From: Verrucomicrobiota bacterium
Lineage (GTDB): Bacteria > Verrucomicrobiota > Verrucomicrobiia > Palsa-1439
Length of the DNA: 64,000 nucleotides
Assembly (NCBI GenBank): GCA_003164675.1
Contig: PLTX01000044.1
Coordinates: 45,140 to 109,139 of the forward strand
Direction: 5' to 3'
Part shown: in pieces, positions 45,993 to 54,813 of the stretch
Layout of the letters: the number at the start of each line of letters is the position of its first letter
Position numbering within the stretch: position 1 is the stretch's first letter
The notes under the pieces: generated by a model
What the model was told of the DNA's origin: nothing
The model's database searches: none
What the model saw: only the letters and a program-made list of their open reading frames with translations
Program-made: the position numbers and the translations under genes

Positions 45993-47692
45993 TGCCCGGC
46001 GGGCTGATTGCCCTTCAACTGCTGGAGCCTTCCCGAAATGTCCTTGTTGTCGGGCTCCAGTTTGGTGGCTTCGCGCAGGACGCCGATGGCTTCGTCCGTC
46101 TTGCCGAGTTTCAGCAGGACCTCCGCCAAATGGTCGAGAATGACCGCGTCATCCTTCATCAACTCGGCGGCGCGCCGCATTTGCACCAACGCCTCGTCAT
46201 TCCGCCCCAGTTTGAACAACACCCAGCCGAGGCTGTCCAGATACGCGCCGTTCTTCGGGTCAAACTTGACCGCCTTCTGGATCAAACCGAGCGCTTCCTC
46301 CAGATGGGTTCCTTTATCGGCCCACATGTAGCCGAGGTAGTTGGCGGCGGTGTGGTCCTCGGGATCAAGCTCCAGGCACTTGCGGAAGAGCGTGACCGCC
46401 TTGTCCGCATCGCCGGCTCGTTCGCAGGCCGCGCCGTAGGAAAAGTAAAATTTGCTGGAGAGCTTCAAGTCCCCGGGCGATTCCCGCGCGAGCGTCTCCG
46501 CATCGGCGAACGACGCCACGGCCGCGGCGTACTGCTTCCGATCCGTCTGAATCAGGCCCGTGAAATAGGGCACGCGAAAATCCGTGGGGAACTTTTGTTT
46601 CCAGGTGGCCAGCGTCTTCAACGCCTCATCGACCTCCTTGGAATCCAACTGCAGGGCCGTGATTTGCGCGTAGTTTTCCGGTTGGTTGGGTTTGATGACC
46701 AACGACTGGAGGTAGTATGAGATGGCCTTCTCGGTCTTGTTCAATTCTTCGTATAGCTGGCCCAGATCATTGTAAATCGCATACGCCGAGGGTTCGCGTT
46801 TGATGATGTCTTCCAGGACGGCGACCGCTTTCTCCTTCTGGTCGGCGCGAATATAATTGGCCGCCAGCCGTTCGCGAACCAGCGGCGCCTCCGGGTTCTT
46901 TTCCAGCAATTTCGCATACAGCTCGGCGGACTTCTGGTAATCACCGCTGTCCGTGTACGCGTCGGCCAGGCGGAATTCGATGTCCGTATCGCCCGGGTCG
47001 AAGGCGAGCGCTTTCTCGTAGCATTGCTGGATTCGTTTCCGGTCAATCTTGTGCCCCCACGACGGCTTTTGGCGGAACACGACGGAATAGAAGTCGCCCA
47101 GCCGCGTCCAGTAACTGCCCACCTCGATCTTCTCGTGGAACGCGTGATCGAGGAGCTTGATGGCCTCTTTGTCGGCGTCCTGGAAGATGAGGATTTCGAG
47201 CAACCCGCCCAACGCGTTCACGTGGCTCGGCTCGGACTTCACCGCCGCACGAAACGCCGCCACCGCCTTGTCGTTCTGGCTGTCGGTGCGATAGACAAAC
47301 CCGAGCCAGTACGCCACCTCGCCGTTGTTCGGGTTGGCTTTGAGGGCCGATTCCAGCACGCTCACCGCGTTGGTGAGATCGCGCTTCGTCGCGTAAATCT
47401 GGCCGATGCGAATCGCCAGCGCGGTGTTGTGCGGATCGAATTCCACCACGCGCCCGTAGTGTTCGAGCGCTTCATCGAGGTCACCGCGAATCTCCGCTGA
47501 ATATCCCGTCGCGTATTCGGCCAGGGCGTCCGCCTTGTGGTCCTCGGCGGGTGTCAATCCGACGGGCGTAACCGCGGCAGACCGGGTCCGGCCGCCCGGA
47601 TTTCCAGAGGGACCCGTCGCGCAGCCGGCAATGCACAACACCACCGCCAGCGCAGCCGCGCTACCGCGCGCGCTTGCCTTCGGACGAAACAT
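45989..47692 (-). CDS. TPR-repeat lipoprotein
   Basis: A 567-residue protein with lipobox CIAGC near residue 23 and then TPR repeats along nearly its whole length (for instance 'ALEHYGRVVEFDPHNTALAI', 'AVSVLESALKANPNNGEVAY', 'AIGVLREATKLEPDNKDISG'), at least ten units. Such proteins act as scaffolds in the periplasm or outer membrane; in this lineage they often accompany envelope biogenesis. It follows the 31-residue mS38-like gene by 17 bases on the minus strand. The specific partner is unknown. Confidence 0.85.
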   Translation of the reverse strand: MFRPKASARGSAAALAVVLCIAGCATGPSGNPGGRTRSAAVTPVGLTPAEDHKADALAEYATGYSAEIRGDLDEALEHYGRVVEFDPHNTALAIRIGQIYATKRDLTNAVSVLESALKANPNNGEVAYWLGFVYRTDSQNDKAVAAFRAAVKSEPSHVNALGGLLEILIFQDADKEAIKLLDHAFHEKIEVGSYWTRLGDFYSVVFRQKPSWGHKIDRKRIQQCYEKALAFDPGDTDIEFRLADAYTDSGDYQKSAELYAKLLEKNPEAPLVRERLAANYIRADQKEKAVAVLEDIIKREPSAYAIYNDLGQLYEELNKTEKAISYYLQSLVIKPNQPENYAQITALQLDSKEVDEALKTLATWKQKFPTDFRVPYFTGLIQTDRKQYAAAVASFADAETLARESPGDLKLSSKFYFSYGAACERAGDADKAVTLFRKCLELDPEDHTAANYLGYMWADKGTHLEEALGLIQKAVKFDPKNGAYLDSLGWVLFKLGRNDEALVQMRRAAELMKDDAVILDHLAEVLLKLGKTDEAIGVLREATKLEPDNKDISGRLQQLKGNQPAGH

Positions 47693-47709
47693 AGACCGAT
47701 GTAGAACTC

Positions 47710-47805
47710 CTAACGATTTATATTCTTGTGACGCATCGCTTTCAAGCGCTTGCGGCGCTTGTGCTTGTTGATCTTCTGCTTGCGTCGTTTCCTCAGTGAG
47801 CCCAT
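47710..47805 (-). CDS. AURKAIP1/COX24 (mS38-like) mini-protein
   Basis: 31 residues: 'MGSLRKRRKQKINKHKRRKR' followed by LKAMRHKNINR. The very basic K/R-rich make-up with 'KHKRRKRLK' matches the AURKAIP1/COX24 domain (mitochondrial mS38; bacterial bS22-like proteins), which binds the small ribosomal subunit. AAGGAGG lies five bases before the ATG (47805), an excellent ribosome binding site. The gene sits between hisG and the TPR lipoprotein gene. Confidence 0.85.
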   Translation of the reverse strand: MGSLRKRRKQKINKHKRRKRLKAMRHKNINR

Positions 47806-47848
47806 GCGGGCCTCCTTGTTGGTTGTAGAGCCAGTCCTCGGGCCACGC

Positions 47849-48739
47849 TCAATAAATCACCTTGTTCAACGGATACTCAATAATACCCTCGGCCCCGGCG
47901 TCTTTCAACTGCGGGATGATCTCGCGGACGATCCGCTCATCAATGATCGTTTCCACCGCCACCCAGTCCTCGCGGGACAACGCCGAGATCGTCGGGTTGC
48001 GCAACGCGGGCAATTCCTTCAACAACGCCGGCAGCTTCGCGCGCAGGATGTTCATCTTGAGCCCGACCTTTTCCTCCGCCGCCAGCGCGCCGCGCAGCAT
48101 GAGCGCAATCGTCTCGATCTTCTTGCGCTTCCATTTGTCGGCCCAGGCCTTGTTGTTGGCGATGAGTTGCGGATAACTCGACACGATGGTCTCGACAATG
48201 CGCAGGTTGTTGGCCCTCAGCGACGAGCCCGTCTCCGTCAATTCGACAATCGCATCGACCAGTTCCGGCGCCTTCACTTCGGTCGCGCCCCAGGAGAATT
48301 CCACGTCCGCCGTCACGCCGTTTTTCTTCAGCCAGCGGCGCGTCATCTCGACCAACTCGGTCGCGACGCGTTTGCCCTGCAAATCTTTGACCGATTGGAC
48401 GGGAGAATCGTTCGGGACGGCCAGCACCCAGCGCGCGGGATTGGTGGTCTGCTTGCTGTAGGCGATTTCGCCGACGACATGCACGTCGCTGGCGTTTTCC
48501 GCAATCCAATCCGCGCCTGTCAGGCCGACGTCCAGAAACCCGTGCTCGACGTAACGGCTGATTTCCTGGGCGCGAATGAGCCGCAACTCCAGTTCCGCGT
48601 CGTCCGTCCGCGGCACGTAACTGCGGCTGCTGGTGGAGATTTTCCAGCCCGCCTTCGCCATTAGGGCAAAGGTGGAATCCTGCAGGCTGCCTTTCGGCAA
48701 CCCGAATCGCAACGTTTTCTTCGCTGTCTTTTCGCTCAT
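47849..48739 (-). CDS. hisG: ATP phosphoribosyltransferase, long form
   Basis: Catalyses the first step of histidine synthesis, joining ATP and PRPP. 296 residues with the C-terminal regulatory domain ('[20 protein letters not shown]' … '[12 protein letters not shown]'), so it is the long, HisZ-independent form. Further marks: '[18 protein letters not shown]', '[11 protein letters not shown]', '[15 protein letters not shown]' and '[20 protein letters not shown]', the PRPP/ATP-binding blocks. No other his gene is in the window. It starts the minus-strand run hisG, mS38-like, TPR. Confidence 0.95.
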   Translation of the reverse strand: MSEKTAKKTLRFGLPKGSLQDSTFALMAKAGWKISTSSRSYVPRTDDAELELRLIRAQEISRYVEHGFLDVGLTGADWIAENASDVHVVGEIAYSKQTTNPARWVLAVPNDSPVQSVKDLQGKRVATELVEMTRRWLKKNGVTADVEFSWGATEVKAPELVDAIVELTETGSSLRANNLRIVETIVSSYPQLIANNKAWADKWKRKKIETIALMLRGALAAEEKVGLKMNILRAKLPALLKELPALRNPTISALSREDWVAVETIIDERIVREIIPQLKDAGAEGIIEYPLNKVIY

Positions 48740-48816
48740 GTTTCGACTGCTACCTTTGTTTGTGTGCTCTCTGAAACCGTCTCGGTTGCCGAATCATGGC
48801 AAGCGAGACGCTCGCC

Positions 48817-48939
48817 CTACAAGACCTTGACCACGCGACCTTCGATTTTCAGTTTCCCCTCGGCGAACAACCGGATTGCCTCGCAATTGGAGCCAGTCCC
48901 CGAGCCGAGCACCCCGATACGGAAATCCGTGCCAGTCAC
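48817..48939 (-). pseudogene. purN N-terminal remnant
   Basis: From GTG 48939 the minus strand reads 'FRIGVLGSGTGSNCEAIRLF' and 'AEGKLKIEGRVVKVL', then stops (TAG 48819-48817). The GSGxGSN loop after the first strand is the start of phosphoribosylglycinamide formyltransferase (PurN). Only 40 codons are left of about 190. It lies upstream of hisG's start, on the same strand. Confidence 0.6.
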
Positions 48940-49026
48940 TGCCCGTTTCTAGACGAAGCTGCGGGAAAACACAAGTGCTGAGAGGGAAGGGTGGTGGGGC
49001 GCAAAGCGGGGAGCAAGGCTGGCCCA

Positions 49027-49485
49027 TCACGGCAGGAGGCGCGGATCAAAGGTGAAAGCAGTCGGCTTGCCGAAGACGATCTTCGAAAAGTCCGGGTGCT
49101 TCGGATTCAGGACGTAGTCGAATCCGGAAGGGATGATGACGCTAGGTACGGCGAGGATGGCCGACCGCGCACCCTTTGCCCACGCATCCCCCAATTGTTT
49201 TGTGGCTGGTCCGGGAGGCTCGGACTTCCAATTCGGCGGCAACGCAGAGAGTGGAAGGGTTTCCACCATGGCTTTAGCGAAGTCGAGACGGATGATGCTG
49301 AAGCGGATTCTGCTGCCTGTGCCGATGTGAACGAGCGTTTCCAGGGCGGCCAGTGATTCGCTTTCGCTGGCGTAGACCACGGCGGTACCGCGCGAATTCC
49401 AACGGCCACCGGCTTTGCTGGCGCCTTCCCCCGAAAAGGCGGTTGCGACGTGCTTTTCTTTCACGAGCCGCCACGCGGACGGCAT
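49027..49485 (-). CDS. RES-domain toxin
   Basis: A 152-residue toxin of the RES family (MbcT/Xre-RES systems), which degrades NAD+ in studied members. The domain shows 'RLVKEKHVATAFSGEGASKA', 'GGRWNSRGTAVVYASESESL' (with the conserved R, E and S of the family) and 'ALETLVHIG'. Its ATG (49485) overlaps the antitoxin stop by one base (TGATG), the usual tight coupling in these pairs. The order antitoxin-toxin is typical. Confidence 0.88.
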   Translation of the reverse strand: MPSAWRLVKEKHVATAFSGEGASKAGGRWNSRGTAVVYASESESLAALETLVHIGTGSRIRFSIIRLDFAKAMVETLPLSALPPNWKSEPPGPATKQLGDAWAKGARSAILAVPSVIIPSGFDYVLNPKHPDFSKIVFGKPTAFTFDPRLLP

Positions 49486-50006
49486 CAGGAATAAACTCCA
49501 TACTCAATGCGATTCAGCAGGTCTTCCACCTCGCGCGCGCCCACTTCGGTCCTGGCATAGTTCAGCGGCACAGCCCCGCCCAAACCGTATTGCGGGGAAG
49601 TCAACCAACGCCGGGCGTCCTCCTCGTTTTCGAGGACTTTGTTGGCCAGTCCCAACAGTTGGGCGAACCGCACGACCTTGTCCGATTCGTCAGCGGTCAA
49701 TCGGCCCGCGGCTTTACGCCGGTGAAACGTGGCTCGGGAAAGTCCGATGTTCTGCGTCAGGCGGTCGATCGGGACATCCAGATGGGAGCGGAGATACTCG
49801 AGTTCCCCAATGGGCAAGCCGCGGTTGACGATTTCAATCACATGCTGGGGCGAATAAGTCTTGGCGGCTGTTTGTGCGCCACGGGGCTCGACGTAGTAGG
49901 AGATAAAAATCCCCGTCTTTCCTGATCCGGGTCTGGCCGGCTTGGATATTGTACGTTCGCGCAGCAGGCCGGCGCGCTTCCGTGACGTTGGGTACGTGTG
50001 TTTCAT
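49485..50006 (-). CDS. Xre/MbcA/ParS-type antitoxin (DUF2384)
   Basis: A 173-residue antitoxin partner of the RES toxin. The N-terminal part (about 45-110) is an XRE-like helix-turn-helix ('LTQNIGLSRATFHRRKAAGR'), and the C-terminal part has the DUF2384 toxin-binding core 'FAQLLGLANKVLENEEDARR' and 'WLTSPQYGLGGAVPLNYART'. About 40 extra basic residues precede the HTH. A palindrome at 50009-50026, three bases before the ATG, is its likely autoregulation site. Confidence 0.85.
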   Translation of the reverse strand: MKHTYPTSRKRAGLLRERTISKPARPGSGKTGIFISYYVEPRGAQTAAKTYSPQHVIEIVNRGLPIGELEYLRSHLDVPIDRLTQNIGLSRATFHRRKAAGRLTADESDKVVRFAQLLGLANKVLENEEDARRWLTSPQYGLGGAVPLNYARTEVGAREVEDLLNRIEYGVYS

Positions 50007-50008
50007 CT

Positions 50009-50026
50009 GAAACTATATATAGTCTC
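50009..50026 (-). promoter_or_regulatory. palindrome at toxin-antitoxin promoter
   Basis: GAAACTATATATAGTCTC is an 18-bp inverted repeat with one mismatch, ending three bases from the antitoxin ATG. Its TATATA centre could be the -10 region, implying a very short or leaderless mRNA repressed by the antitoxin. A related half-site (GATACTATCT) follows at 50031. Confidence 0.6.
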
Positions 50027-50294
50027 ATTTGATACTATCTGCAACGTCTTTTCTCTCTGATCGTGAAATGGCGTAGCCCTCGCGTTCACGGAAAGCTTTG
50101 GGCAAGTGCCTGAAGATGGGACCTGACCCCGGCGGCGGTTCAGTTCAACTTTCCGGTTTCAACTTCTGCCCGATGACGGTTGCGTGTTCTCCCCAACCAG
50201 ACACGAAATTGCGGGATAGCCCTTGGGGAGCGTTTCCCACAATGATACGGGATTCCGCAAGACATCATCCGCGCTACGCCACGCATGCGGGACG

Positions 50295-51773
50295 TCATTT
50301 GGGGATTTGCTGGAACATGAAGACGTTGTCGCGCGCGAATACGAGGCGGTAATTCGCGTCGGTCCTGATGATGTCGAACAACCGTTGCTCAACAGGCAGC
50401 ACTTCGGCGGCCGTCGAGTAATTCCCATCGAAGATAATGTAGTCATATTCGAGAACTCGTCGCTGGTTCTGACCGTAAACGCGCAGGGCCGTAAGCGAGT
50501 TGATGCCAGCGCGGTCCGAGAGTGCCGCCAGCAGGTTGTCAGGAGCCAGCACTGTGGCTTGGCGCGGGATCCCTTCCATCGCCTGGCGTTCCGCCTCGTA
50601 TGCGGAGTTTCGCCGATACTCGGTCGGGTGAAACCACATGCCGCACTGCAAGGCACAAGTCAGCAATACGACTGCACACAGGCCCCGTGTATAGTCCCGG
50701 TTGCCAAACCAGCCAGTCAGTCTCCGATTCCAAAACGGCAACGCCGTCACAAAGCTCGCCCATAATTGTCCGCCAAGCAGAATGCTGTACCAGTGGGTTG
50801 GTGCTCGCAGGAGGGCATTGCTGCTCAGCAGATTGACGGCCAGATTCGGCAAGGCCGGCACCCACGCCCAACTCCCAAACGGCAATGCGACCCACAAAGG
50901 GACGAGCAACCACCTCAAGTACTTCCACCGGTCGACGCCGACCAGAACATTCCAGACGTGCAACGGATGCAACAGCATGTGGCCCATCACCTGACCGGGA
51001 GTCTTGCCCCACTCCTGGAAATATTGCGCTTGGTCGTACAAGCGCCCTCCCCACCAGTCGCCCCACGCCGGCATCACTGCCAGACGAACCAACAGAAAAT
51101 AGGCTGCACTCCACACCACAGGAAACGCAACCCACCGCCAGTTGCGGCGCTCGATCAACGCGTAGACGCTAAAAAACACAGTATTCAGAAAGATTGTTTC
51201 TTTGGCAAAAAGACTGACAGCCAGGAAACCAGCAAACACTGCGAAGCGTCGCTGCTGAAAGAAATAGAAGGCGAACAGCAGGAAGACCAGCCCCGACGCA
51301 TCATCGTGCAATTCCATCACATGAACCCTCGCCACGGGTGGATACAACAGCAATCCGGAGGCGGCGAGCAACCCGGCGAGCCGATCCCCAGTCACTCGCC
51401 GCGCCAGCAAATAAGTCGGCCACGCGGCCAAGCTGATCGACAACGATTGGAACAAAAAAAGGCTGTAGATCGTTGGCACCAACCAAAACACTGGCAACCA
51501 GAGTGGCATGAGCACATCGGCATGACTGCCCCACAAGCTACGCTCCACCACGAATGCAGGCAGCCATCGACCGTGCAGAGTTTGATGAAACGCGTACCCG
51601 AAAAGCGCTGTGTCTTGTGCGTAGTTGTTGAGGTTGGAATATTTCAGGTAAGCCAGGCCACTGAACGCGAGCGTTGAGAGAATAATGACCGCGATAAGTG
51701 CACCATAAGCTTGGCGGTCCGTTAGATCTATTGCCGGTCGCACGGCGTGGTGTAGCGCCGAACTCGATCTCAA
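50295..51773 (-). CDS. DUF2079 membrane protein
   Basis: A 492-residue polytopic membrane protein with about ten TM helices and a soluble C-terminal tail. The segment 'NNYAQDTALFGYAFHQTLHG' near residue 48 and 'FVVERSLWGSHADVLMPLWL' match DUF2079, a GT-C-like family thought to act in glycosyl transfer, but no substrate is known. The C-terminal part ('RVYGQNQRRVLEYDYIIFDG') is a small alpha/beta domain. It stands alone in the accessory segment. Confidence 0.8.
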   Translation of the reverse strand: MRSSSALHHAVRPAIDLTDRQAYGALIAVIILSTLAFSGLAYLKYSNLNNYAQDTALFGYAFHQTLHGRWLPAFVVERSLWGSHADVLMPLWLPVFWLVPTIYSLFLFQSLSISLAAWPTYLLARRVTGDRLAGLLAASGLLLYPPVARVHVMELHDDASGLVFLLFAFYFFQQRRFAVFAGFLAVSLFAKETIFLNTVFFSVYALIERRNWRWVAFPVVWSAAYFLLVRLAVMPAWGDWWGGRLYDQAQYFQEWGKTPGQVMGHMLLHPLHVWNVLVGVDRWKYLRWLLVPLWVALPFGSWAWVPALPNLAVNLLSSNALLRAPTHWYSILLGGQLWASFVTALPFWNRRLTGWFGNRDYTRGLCAVVLLTCALQCGMWFHPTEYRRNSAYEAERQAMEGIPRQATVLAPDNLLAALSDRAGINSLTALRVYGQNQRRVLEYDYIIFDGNYSTAAEVLPVEQRLFDIIRTDANYRLVFARDNVFMFQQIPK

Positions 51774-52090
51774 GGCCAGTTCCTCAACGAGCAGAATTGT
51801 TCCGTCAAAGCATCCGACATGTTTGCGGAGATCTTTTGGAGGCTGACCTACGCTCCAGCAACTTCAAGGCGTGAACAGCCACAAAAATGGATCCTCTCTT
51901 TGGTTGCGGCCTCGTGCCACGTAGGATTCCGTCGATTCATTCATGTACCCAACATTTCCCATGCAACTTACGCCCAGCGACCATCGTTGGCCGTTCACTC
52001 GAAAGACCACTCATGATATCACCTTTAACAAAGCCGACAAGCCGATTTTAAGCTTTTGCGTTCGCTCCATTGAAGTCAGGAGTCTTGAAT
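51774..52090. other. intergenic stretch, nothing recognised
   Basis: 317 bases between the DUF2079 gene (start 51773, minus) and the frameshifted gene (52091, plus). It should contain divergent promoters. I see no repeat or ORF worth listing. Confidence 0.5.
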
Positions 52091-52386
52091 ATGGCAGACC
52101 TGACGAATCGAGCGGTGATCAGGATCAAGGGTGGATTGTTTCTGGTGGCGGGATGGCATCGGCGGCGTTGTTGCTGTGGGAGAATCCGACGATCCGGACG
52201 GCGACGCTGTTGGTCATTCCGGTGTGGTGTTTTTGTCGGTGTTATTACTGTGCGTTTTATGTGATCGAACACTACGTGGACCCGAGCTACCGATTTTCCG
52301 GTCCTGCGTCATTTGTTCGGTACGTGCTTCGGAGCCGACGAGCCGGTGGCGCGGCGAAAGCGGAAACGACACGTCGCGATACCTGA
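52091..52386 (+). pseudogene. small membrane protein gene with frameshift
   Basis: ATG 52091 gives 'MADLTNRAVIRIKGGLFLVA', but the hydrophobic continuation is in the next frame: 'MASAALLLWENPTIRTATLL' and 'AFYVIEHYVDPSYRFSGPAS', ending at 52386. A single missing base near 52154 (GCGGGATGG instead of GCGGGAATGG) would join the two into a protein of about 98 residues with two TM segments. It may be a true pseudogene or a sequencing/assembly error. The family is not known to me by function. Confidence 0.55.
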
Positions 52387-52610
52387 ACGACAGGCATCGC
52401 GCCCTACACTTGTGACGGCGCGGGGTGATGCTTGCCGAACTAGGTCAGGGCGGTGGATTCGGTGGCGCGGACCTGGGCGGATTTCTCGTCGGTGCAGACA
52501 TGGGCGGGTACAGATCAACGCTCAACGTTCAACATTCAACGCAGAACGCTCAAATAAATGGGGGCGGGATGGGACGAATGAGGGGGCGGGCGCGGCGGGA
52601 GGCTCCGAAG

Positions 52611-52705
52611 AGGACTCCGTTGCGAGCTGGGAGACAACGTGGTCGCGTGTCGAGGACTCGGTTGCGACCCCGGGATACCACGTGGTCGCGTGTCGAGGAC
52701 TCCGC
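52611..52705 (+). repeat. 42-43-bp tandem repeat
   Basis: AGGACTC starts recur at 52611, 52653 and 52696. The unit carries ACGTGGTCGCGTGTCG just before each following AGGACTC, identical in the first two units. The third copy is partial. Confidence 0.6.
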
Positions 52706-53054
52706 TTCGCACGCTACGCCCGTTTCTTTTTTTGGCCGGCTAACGGAAAGGACTGGACAGTCGGCATGCGGTAGTGTATGGTCGGCGCGGTTATTGTTCT
52801 TTGAAATGTAAGGGAGCAGGGAGCGGGGCCAGAGCAACGCTCGGCCCGCCACGGGCGGACGAGCGTTCAAAGGGGAGGATGGGAACGACGGACGACAGAG
52901 ATGGTTGCGCCGTCGGCAAACATTCGGCGCGTCTCGTCCGACTCGGCTCCGACGAGCTCAGCATGAACCGGGAAAGACGTTGGGGAGGGAAACAGGCTGT
53001 CCGTGCCCGCCATGCGCGGCTAGAGGGGGGGGGTACGCCCCAAATATGTAATTC

Positions 53055-53181
53055 GGCAAAACAAAGCCAATGTGTTGGAGCGTTGTGAAATTTGGATTGG
53101 CTTGCGGGACAATGTGTTAGGAGTCCAAGTGCGCCATTTTGTCACATGGCTTTGTTTTGTAAAAAATGGCTTTGTTTGGCC
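53055..53181. mobile_element. MITE-like element, copy 2 (inverted)
   Basis: About 127 bp bounded by GGCAAAACAAAGCCAATG and a near-perfect inverted partner ending TGGCTTTGTTTGGCC. It aligns along its whole length with the reverse complement of 32328-32450 at roughly 80 percent identity by eye, and the match continues about 30 bases beyond one end (TACGCCCC…TATGTAATTC). Confidence 0.65.
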
Positions 53182-53300
53182 TCGTTTGGGGGGTCGAAGC
53201 GGGGTAAACCGGGGGTTTGGGGGGGGGCGTCGGAGGCCTTATCGAAGCCATTGGGGGCGGTAGCAGGTGCAGTCGAAGCGGCGGGAGGTTTGCGCCGCTA

Positions 53301-53657
53301 TCAACGGCGCCAACCGGGCCCGTAGTAGAAGCCGTAATTGACGAAGAACGGATCGTAGTAATAGGAATCCTGGCGGTGTTGCGCAGCCATGGCCGCGCGT
53401 GTGTAGGTATCCAGCATGAAGGTGACGAGACGGTCCGACAGGCCCTCGTTGCGCAGACGAACCACGTCGTCGGACGATAGACGGAACACGGTGCGCGTGC
53501 CGTCGATGCGGCGGATGATGTCCTCGTCATTCCAGCCCGATTTGACCATCGATATCACATCCGCCTGTGTCAGGGGCGGCGGTGGCGGCGGTGGAGGAGT
53601 GGTCGCGCATCCGGTCAACAGCAAAACGCCCAGAAGGAAAAGCAATCCCCGTTTCAT
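53301..53657 (-). CDS. small proline-rich lipoprotein
   Basis: A 118-residue lipoprotein with lipobox LLTGC near residue 17, followed by eight prolines. The central part ('LTQADVISMVKSGWNDEDII', 'RRIDGTRTVFRLSSDDVVRL') is a helical domain resembling short SHOCT-like or membrane-associated repeats, and the C-terminus is Tyr/Gly-rich (…YYYDPFFVNYGFYYGPG). Function unknown. The same strand holds another small lipoprotein gene 48 bases upstream. Confidence 0.75.
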   Translation of the reverse strand: MKRGLLFLLGVLLLTGCATTPPPPPPPPLTQADVISMVKSGWNDEDIIRRIDGTRTVFRLSSDDVVRLRNEGLSDRLVTFMLDTYTRAAMAAQHRQDSYYYDPFFVNYGFYYGPGWRR

Positions 53658-53704
53658 AACGCTGTCAATGTATCGATTTCGCTGCCAAATGCAAATCCGC
53701 GCCA

Positions 53705-54097
53705 TCACCTGGCCTTCACATTCACGGTGCCGGTCTGGGTGAACTGATACTGTTTGTCGCTGAAGCGGCTGCAATTGACGTCGTAATGGATTTGGACGCT
53801 GCCGTCGTCGAGCGCGGCAAACGTGACGTCGTTGAAGGCAGTGAGATCCAGCGGCACGTTGTTGGCGAGCACGAAGTTGCCGAACTCGGTGAATGTTTGC
53901 GGCCAGCGGCCAACCATGGTGCGGAACGTCCGGGTCGCGGCGACGAGTTGCTTCATATGGGCACGGGCAAAGGCGGCCACGTTGGCCGCGCTCCGGTTGT
54001 AATCTCTGACCGCTTGCTGATAGGCCTTCTCGCGGGGCGAAGCGCACGCCGTGGCCATGAGAAGGGTGATGACCGCGAGCCAGCGCCTCGCGCGCAC
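53705..54097 (-). CDS. small lipoprotein, unknown function
   Basis: A 130-residue protein with signal sequence and lipobox MATAC (Cys18). The remainder has a helical stretch ('REKAYQQAVRDYNRSAANVA') and a beta-rich C-terminal half ('VQIHYDVNCSRFSDKQYQF'). No family recognised. It starts one base after the stop of the adenylyltransferase gene (54099) and is probably co-transcribed with it and with the next lipoprotein. Confidence 0.7.
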   Translation of the reverse strand: MRARRWLAVITLLMATACASPREKAYQQAVRDYNRSAANVAAFARAHMKQLVAATRTFRTMVGRWPQTFTEFGNFVLANNVPLDLTAFNDVTFAALDDGSVQIHYDVNCSRFSDKQYQFTQTGTVNVKAR

Positions 54098-54098
54098 C

Positions 54099-54656
54099 TC
54101 AGCACCCGACTTTGCGGATTTTGGCGATCAGCCGCGTCGTCGAGAATCCTTTGACGAATGGAAGGATGTGAATCTTGCTTCCCAAGTTGGTCAACACGGC
54201 GCGCTCGCGCGGATCCAGCGTCTCGGCCCGGTAATCGCCACCTTTGACGTAAATGTCGGGCCGCACGATGGCCAGGAACCGGTGGGCGCGCTTTTGGGGG
54301 AAAATGACGACGGCGTCGACGCATGCCAGCGCGGCGAGGACGGCGGCACGTTGTCGTTGGGGGACGAGGGGCCGGCCCGGTCCTTTAAGTTCGCGGACCG
54401 AACGGTCTCCGTTGAGGCCGACGACGAGGAGGTCGCCAAGCTTGCGGGCGCGCTGCAGGTAGCTGACGTGACCGAAGTGGAGCAGGTCGAAACAGCCGTT
54501 GGTGGCGACCACTCGTGGTGAACCCTCGCGGTGAACCACGCGGCGACCGCGGCGGCGCGCCGAGGCCAACCATCGGGTGGCCTGCGCCAAGGTTAAGACT
54601 TTGTGGCGTGAGCCACGTTGGGCAACGCCACTCATGTGGGAAACGGATTTAGACAT
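54099..54656 (-). CDS. rfaE2: RfaE2-like nucleotidyltransferase
   Basis: A 185-residue cytidylyltransferase-like enzyme that probably adenylates heptose-1-phosphate for lipopolysaccharide core synthesis (stand-alone RfaE domain II/HldE-C). The signature is 'VVATNGCFDLLHFGHVSYLQ' with HFGH, then 'ARKLGDLLVVGLNGDRSVRE' and 'RPDIYVKGGDYRAETL'. The ATG at 54656 was chosen; one at 54635 is also possible. It is divergent from the GT2 gene. The kinase domain partner is not in the window. Confidence 0.87.
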   Translation of the reverse strand: MSKSVSHMSGVAQRGSRHKVLTLAQATRWLASARRRGRRVVHREGSPRVVATNGCFDLLHFGHVSYLQRARKLGDLLVVGLNGDRSVRELKGPGRPLVPQRQRAAVLAALACVDAVVIFPQKRAHRFLAIVRPDIYVKGGDYRAETLDPRERAVLTNLGSKIHILPFVKGFSTTRLIAKIRKVGC

Positions 54657-54813
54657 TGGTTTTTGGGCTTGATTCCGTGTCGCGCTCTGACATGATGACC
54701 GCACGTGAGCATGGCTCACCAGAGGAAGACCGGTCAAGTGTGATTTTGGGCGGCGGGCGGCCGGGGGTGCCAAGGACAGCGGTCGCAGCCGCAGGGCTTA
54801 ATTGTAGGAGGAA

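Larger units (their letters stand above)
52387..53300. other. repeat-rich intergenic island 2
   Basis: 914 bases without a credible gene. It holds a string of CAACGTTCAAC-like words (about 52517-52550), a 42-43-bp tandem repeat (52611-52705), and the second MITE-like element (53055-53181), followed by a G-rich stretch up to 53240. Confidence 0.65.

Noticed and set aside
50100..50290. Coding remnant downstream of the DUF2079 gene (…GEHATVIGQKLKPES)
   Set aside because: About 35 codons look protein-like on the minus strand but match nothing I recognise and have no start.
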